Below the pieces are notes generated by a model that saw only the letters and a list, made by a program, of their open reading frames with translations, did not search any database and was not told where the DNA came from. Both the position numbers and the translations under genes were made by a program. A stretch of 7,928 nt of DNA from an uncultured Collinsella sp. (lineage in GTDB: Bacteria; Actinomycetota; Coriobacteriia; Coriobacteriales; Coriobacteriaceae), in NCBI GenBank assembly GCA_900542175.1, contig UQNC01000066.1, forward strand, positions 1 through 7,928, given 5' to 3'. Below, in pieces: positions 6,866 to 7,928 of this stretch (positions are counted from its first letter, which is position 1; the number at the start of each line of letters is the position of its first letter).

Positions 6866-6928
6866 CACTCATTGGGGACGCACTTAAATGAGTAGTTTCA
6901 CTCATTGGGGACGTACTTGAATGAGTAG
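6866..6928. repeat. two tandem 30-bp repeats with inverted ends
   Basis: Units at 6866-6895 and 6899-6928 differ at only two positions (C/T and A/G) and are separated by TTT, giving a 33-base period. Each unit carries a perfect 7-bp inverted repeat, ACTCATT and AATGAGT, enclosing a middle of about 14 bases with the core TTGGGGACG. They begin one base after the glutaredoxin stop codon. They look like dispersed intergenic repeats of REP type and might also act as mRNA 3'-end hairpins. The core TTGGGGAC recurs at the left edge of the window on the other strand. Confidence 0.8.
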
Positions 6929-6956
6929 GTAGGAATTCAGTTTCTCAAATTAATAG

Positions 6957-6983
6957 AACATATGTTTGCTTATATGCTATACT
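6957..6983 (+). promoter_or_regulatory. extended -10 promoter overlapping a 10-bp palindrome
   Basis: TGCTATACT (6975-6983) is a strong extended -10 element (TG-N-TATACT) that would start RNA near 6990. The sequence upstream is AT-rich. A perfect palindrome AACATATGTT at 6957-6966 lies where a -35 box would be, so it could be an operator. There is no good -35 hexamer, as is usual with extended -10 promoters. The predicted transcript has a leader of about 195 bases before the gene at 7184. Confidence 0.5.
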
Positions 6984-7029
6984 CGCCTCAAGGCATGAGA
7001 CTGGTCGAGAGCTCCCGCGGAGGTCCCCA

Positions 7030-7059
7030 ATGACACGCTGGAGCGAGCTCGGTAAGTAA
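7030..7059 (+). CDS. short leader peptide MTRWSELGK
   Basis: A nine-codon reading frame (ATG 7030, TAA 7057-7059) is preceded by a perfect GGAGGT (7019-7024) with a five-base spacer, the best ribosome site in the window. It lies about 40 bases after the predicted transcription start and 124 bases before the next start codon. Its last codons and stop lie within the stem-loop at 7039-7084, so ribosome position on it would decide whether that stem forms. The ribosome site itself can pair (CTCC 7012-7015 with GGAG 7019-7022). Translation is inferred; no homologue is known to me. Confidence 0.5.
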   Translation: MTRWSELGK

Positions 7060-7084
7060 GATCGGTGGTTACCGCACTCGCCCA
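7039..7084 (+). ncRNA. structured 5' leader element upstream of the partial gene
   Basis: The RNA can form a 14-bp imperfect hairpin: TGG 7039-7041 with CCA 7082-7084, a bulged A7042, GCGAG 7043-7047 with CTCGC 7077-7081, a 2x2 internal loop, and CGGTAA 7050-7055 with TTACCG 7069-7074 closing a 13-base loop. Competing pairings exist with upstream RNA (GCTCC 7011-7015 with GGAGC 7040-7044; GAGCTC 7009-7014 with 7045-7050). A further small hairpin, ACAGG 7091-7095 with CCTGT 7103-7107, follows. The arrangement resembles an attenuator or other cis-regulatory switch; no U-tract terminator is visible. The known family is unidentified. Confidence 0.45.
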
Positions 7085-7183
7085 TCTCAGACAGGCTGCG
7101 CTCCTGTTCGTCGTCGCCATCAAAGAACGACACTCACAACCAAACGTTTCCGTTATCCGTGAGTCACACAGGAGTGCATCGCT

Positions 7184-7928
7184 ATGGCTAAAAAGATTCC
7201 AACCCTTTCATCCGACATTATTTCAAACACCTGCTCAGATATCAGCAGGATTGTCGAGGCCAAACACCTCGGCCAGAAAGGTATCAACCATGAGACATCT
7301 TCGGAAGGGGCTCTGCTCATCGGGCGCCGTCTCGAGCAAGAGATTTCCGGATACCCCATCTCCAATCTCAATGGCTTACTCTCGCCCATCGCTCGCCACC
7401 TCAAGCAGCACTTTAGCCCAAGCCTGGGCCCGACTTATCTCAAGCGTTGCATAAAGCTCGCACGATTTGTTCCGGAAGACATGGGTTTTCGACCGGAGCT
7501 TGATCTGGAACATTATCAGTCGCTCGCTCACATCGCCGACAAAGATCTGCGCTTAGATCTGATGAACGTTGCCGCAGATAACCATTGGAGCGCGTTGCGC
7601 ATCGATCGTCATGCCCGCTATCGAAATCCGCAGGACACTTTGGATGCTTGGGAGCGCCGTGTGCTTGAATCAAATCAAGAAGTACGGCGCTTCGCCCGCG
7701 CCTACACAGATGCCTGTGGAATCATTTCACTCGATGAACTTATTGAGCTCTACAACTCCTGTGCCCCCAATCCAGTCTCGAGATTTGAGATAAATGAGAC
7801 TATTTGGCAAATCAGGAACGAATCGGGGCAAATCGACAATCCCTGCATTATATCCAGAGATAGAAAACTCTATCTCATAGCGCCAGAGCCCGATGACGCT
7901 GTTGATGAAGCCCCTTATTACTATGATG
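7184..7928 (+). CDS. partial accessory protein with DUF1016-N-like helical domain
   Basis: The frame opens at ATG 7184 behind AGGAG (7170-7174, nine-base spacer) and stays open for 248 codons to the window edge, so the C-terminus is missing. Residues about 40-146 are helical and resemble, by eye, the N-terminal domain of DUF1016/YhcG-type proteins: SPSLGPTYLKRCIKLARFVPE, then LDLEHYQSLAHIADKDLRLDLMNVA and NHWSALRIDRHARY. Residues about 165-235 look like a separate small domain (ARAYTDACGIISLDELIELYN ... FEINETIWQIRNESGQID ... ISRDRKLYLIAPE), perhaps winged-helix-like, followed by an acidic stretch (EPDDAVDEAP). In DUF1016 proteins the N-terminal domain precedes a PD-(D/E)XK nuclease; here that part is not visible and may not exist. 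AGA, AGG and ATA codons are frequent from about 7790 on, unlike the genes to the left, which suggests acquired DNA. No function is assigned. Other possibilities are a phage- or plasmid-derived DNA-binding protein, or part of a defence or toxin-antitoxin locus. Confidence 0.75.
   Translation, partial: MAKKIPTLSSDIISNTCSDISRIVEAKHLGQKGINHETSSEGALLIGRRLEQEISGYPISNLNGLLSPIARHLKQHFSPSLGPTYLKRCIKLARFVPEDMGFRPELDLEHYQSLAHIADKDLRLDLMNVAADNHWSALRIDRHARYRNPQDTLDAWERRVLESNQEVRRFARAYTDACGIISLDELIELYNSCAPNPVSRFEINETIWQIRNESGQIDNPCIISRDRKLYLIAPEPDDAVDEAPYYYD

Noticed and set aside
6866..6928. CRISPR array
   Set aside because: Only two units are present, the gap is three bases rather than a spacer of about 30, and no cas gene is in the window.
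7056..7088. T-box-like motif GGTGGTTACCGC in the leader
   Set aside because: It resembles the T-box core GGGTGGNACCGCG but has an extra base in the bulge. The predicted transcript has only about 70 bases upstream, too few for a normal Stem I, and the downstream gene is not an amino-acid gene. It remains worth a covariance-model check.
7065..7454. 129-residue + strand frame over the leader and start of the right-hand gene
   Set aside because: It overlaps the frame from 7184, which has a better ribosome site, domain-like sequence and stays open to the window end. No ribosome site precedes 7065.

Overview
The window looks like chromosomal DNA of a gut coriobacterium (Actinomycetota), most likely Collinsella or a close relative. 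The reasons are the GC-rich coding sequence with strong third-position G/C, Shine-Dalgarno sites of the AGAAAGGAG type, and short dispersed repeats with a TTGGGGAC core that I associate from memory with Collinsella genomes. The taxonomic call is inference; no rRNA gene is present.

Layout. Bases 1-114 hold a GGGAC/GTCCC dyad and a weak promoter. They are followed on the + strand by a large membrane hybrid histidine kinase with two periplasmic-type solute-binding domains (115-2919). A small FMN-binding pyridoxamine-phosphate-oxidase-like protein follows (2962-3441), probably in the same transcript. A long GC-rich hairpin (3474-3516) separates it from two convergent genes on the - strand. These are a MalY/PatB-type PLP C-S lyase (3539-4750) and, upstream of it, the tRNA-modifying methyltransferase TrmO (4862-5599). 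The leader of the lyase gene can fold over its own ribosome binding site.

A divergent promoter region (5600-5740) separates trmO from a + strand pair. The first is a regulator that joins an XRE-type DNA-binding domain, a four-cysteine zinc ribbon and a TipAS-like drug-recognition domain (5741-6568). The second is a small CPYC glutaredoxin (6620-6865). The pair looks like a small ligand- or redox-responsive operon, with a 15-bp palindrome beside the predicted promoter as candidate operator.

From 6866 the character changes. Two tandem 30-bp repeats with inverted ends are followed by an AT-rich stretch with an extended -10 promoter over a 10-bp palindrome. A long 5' leader follows, encoding a 9-codon peptide (MTRWSELGK) behind a perfect GGAGGT and overlapping a strong imperfect stem-loop. 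Next comes a gene that runs off the right edge (7184 onward). Its N-terminal half resembles the helical DUF1016-type N-terminal domain, and its codon use grows AT-rich. This right end looks like accessory DNA.

The most interesting candidates are the structured leader peptide/RNA element at 6957-7108 with its partial downstream gene, and the XRE-zinc ribbon-TipAS regulator with its operator. The rest is recognisable housekeeping or signalling content.
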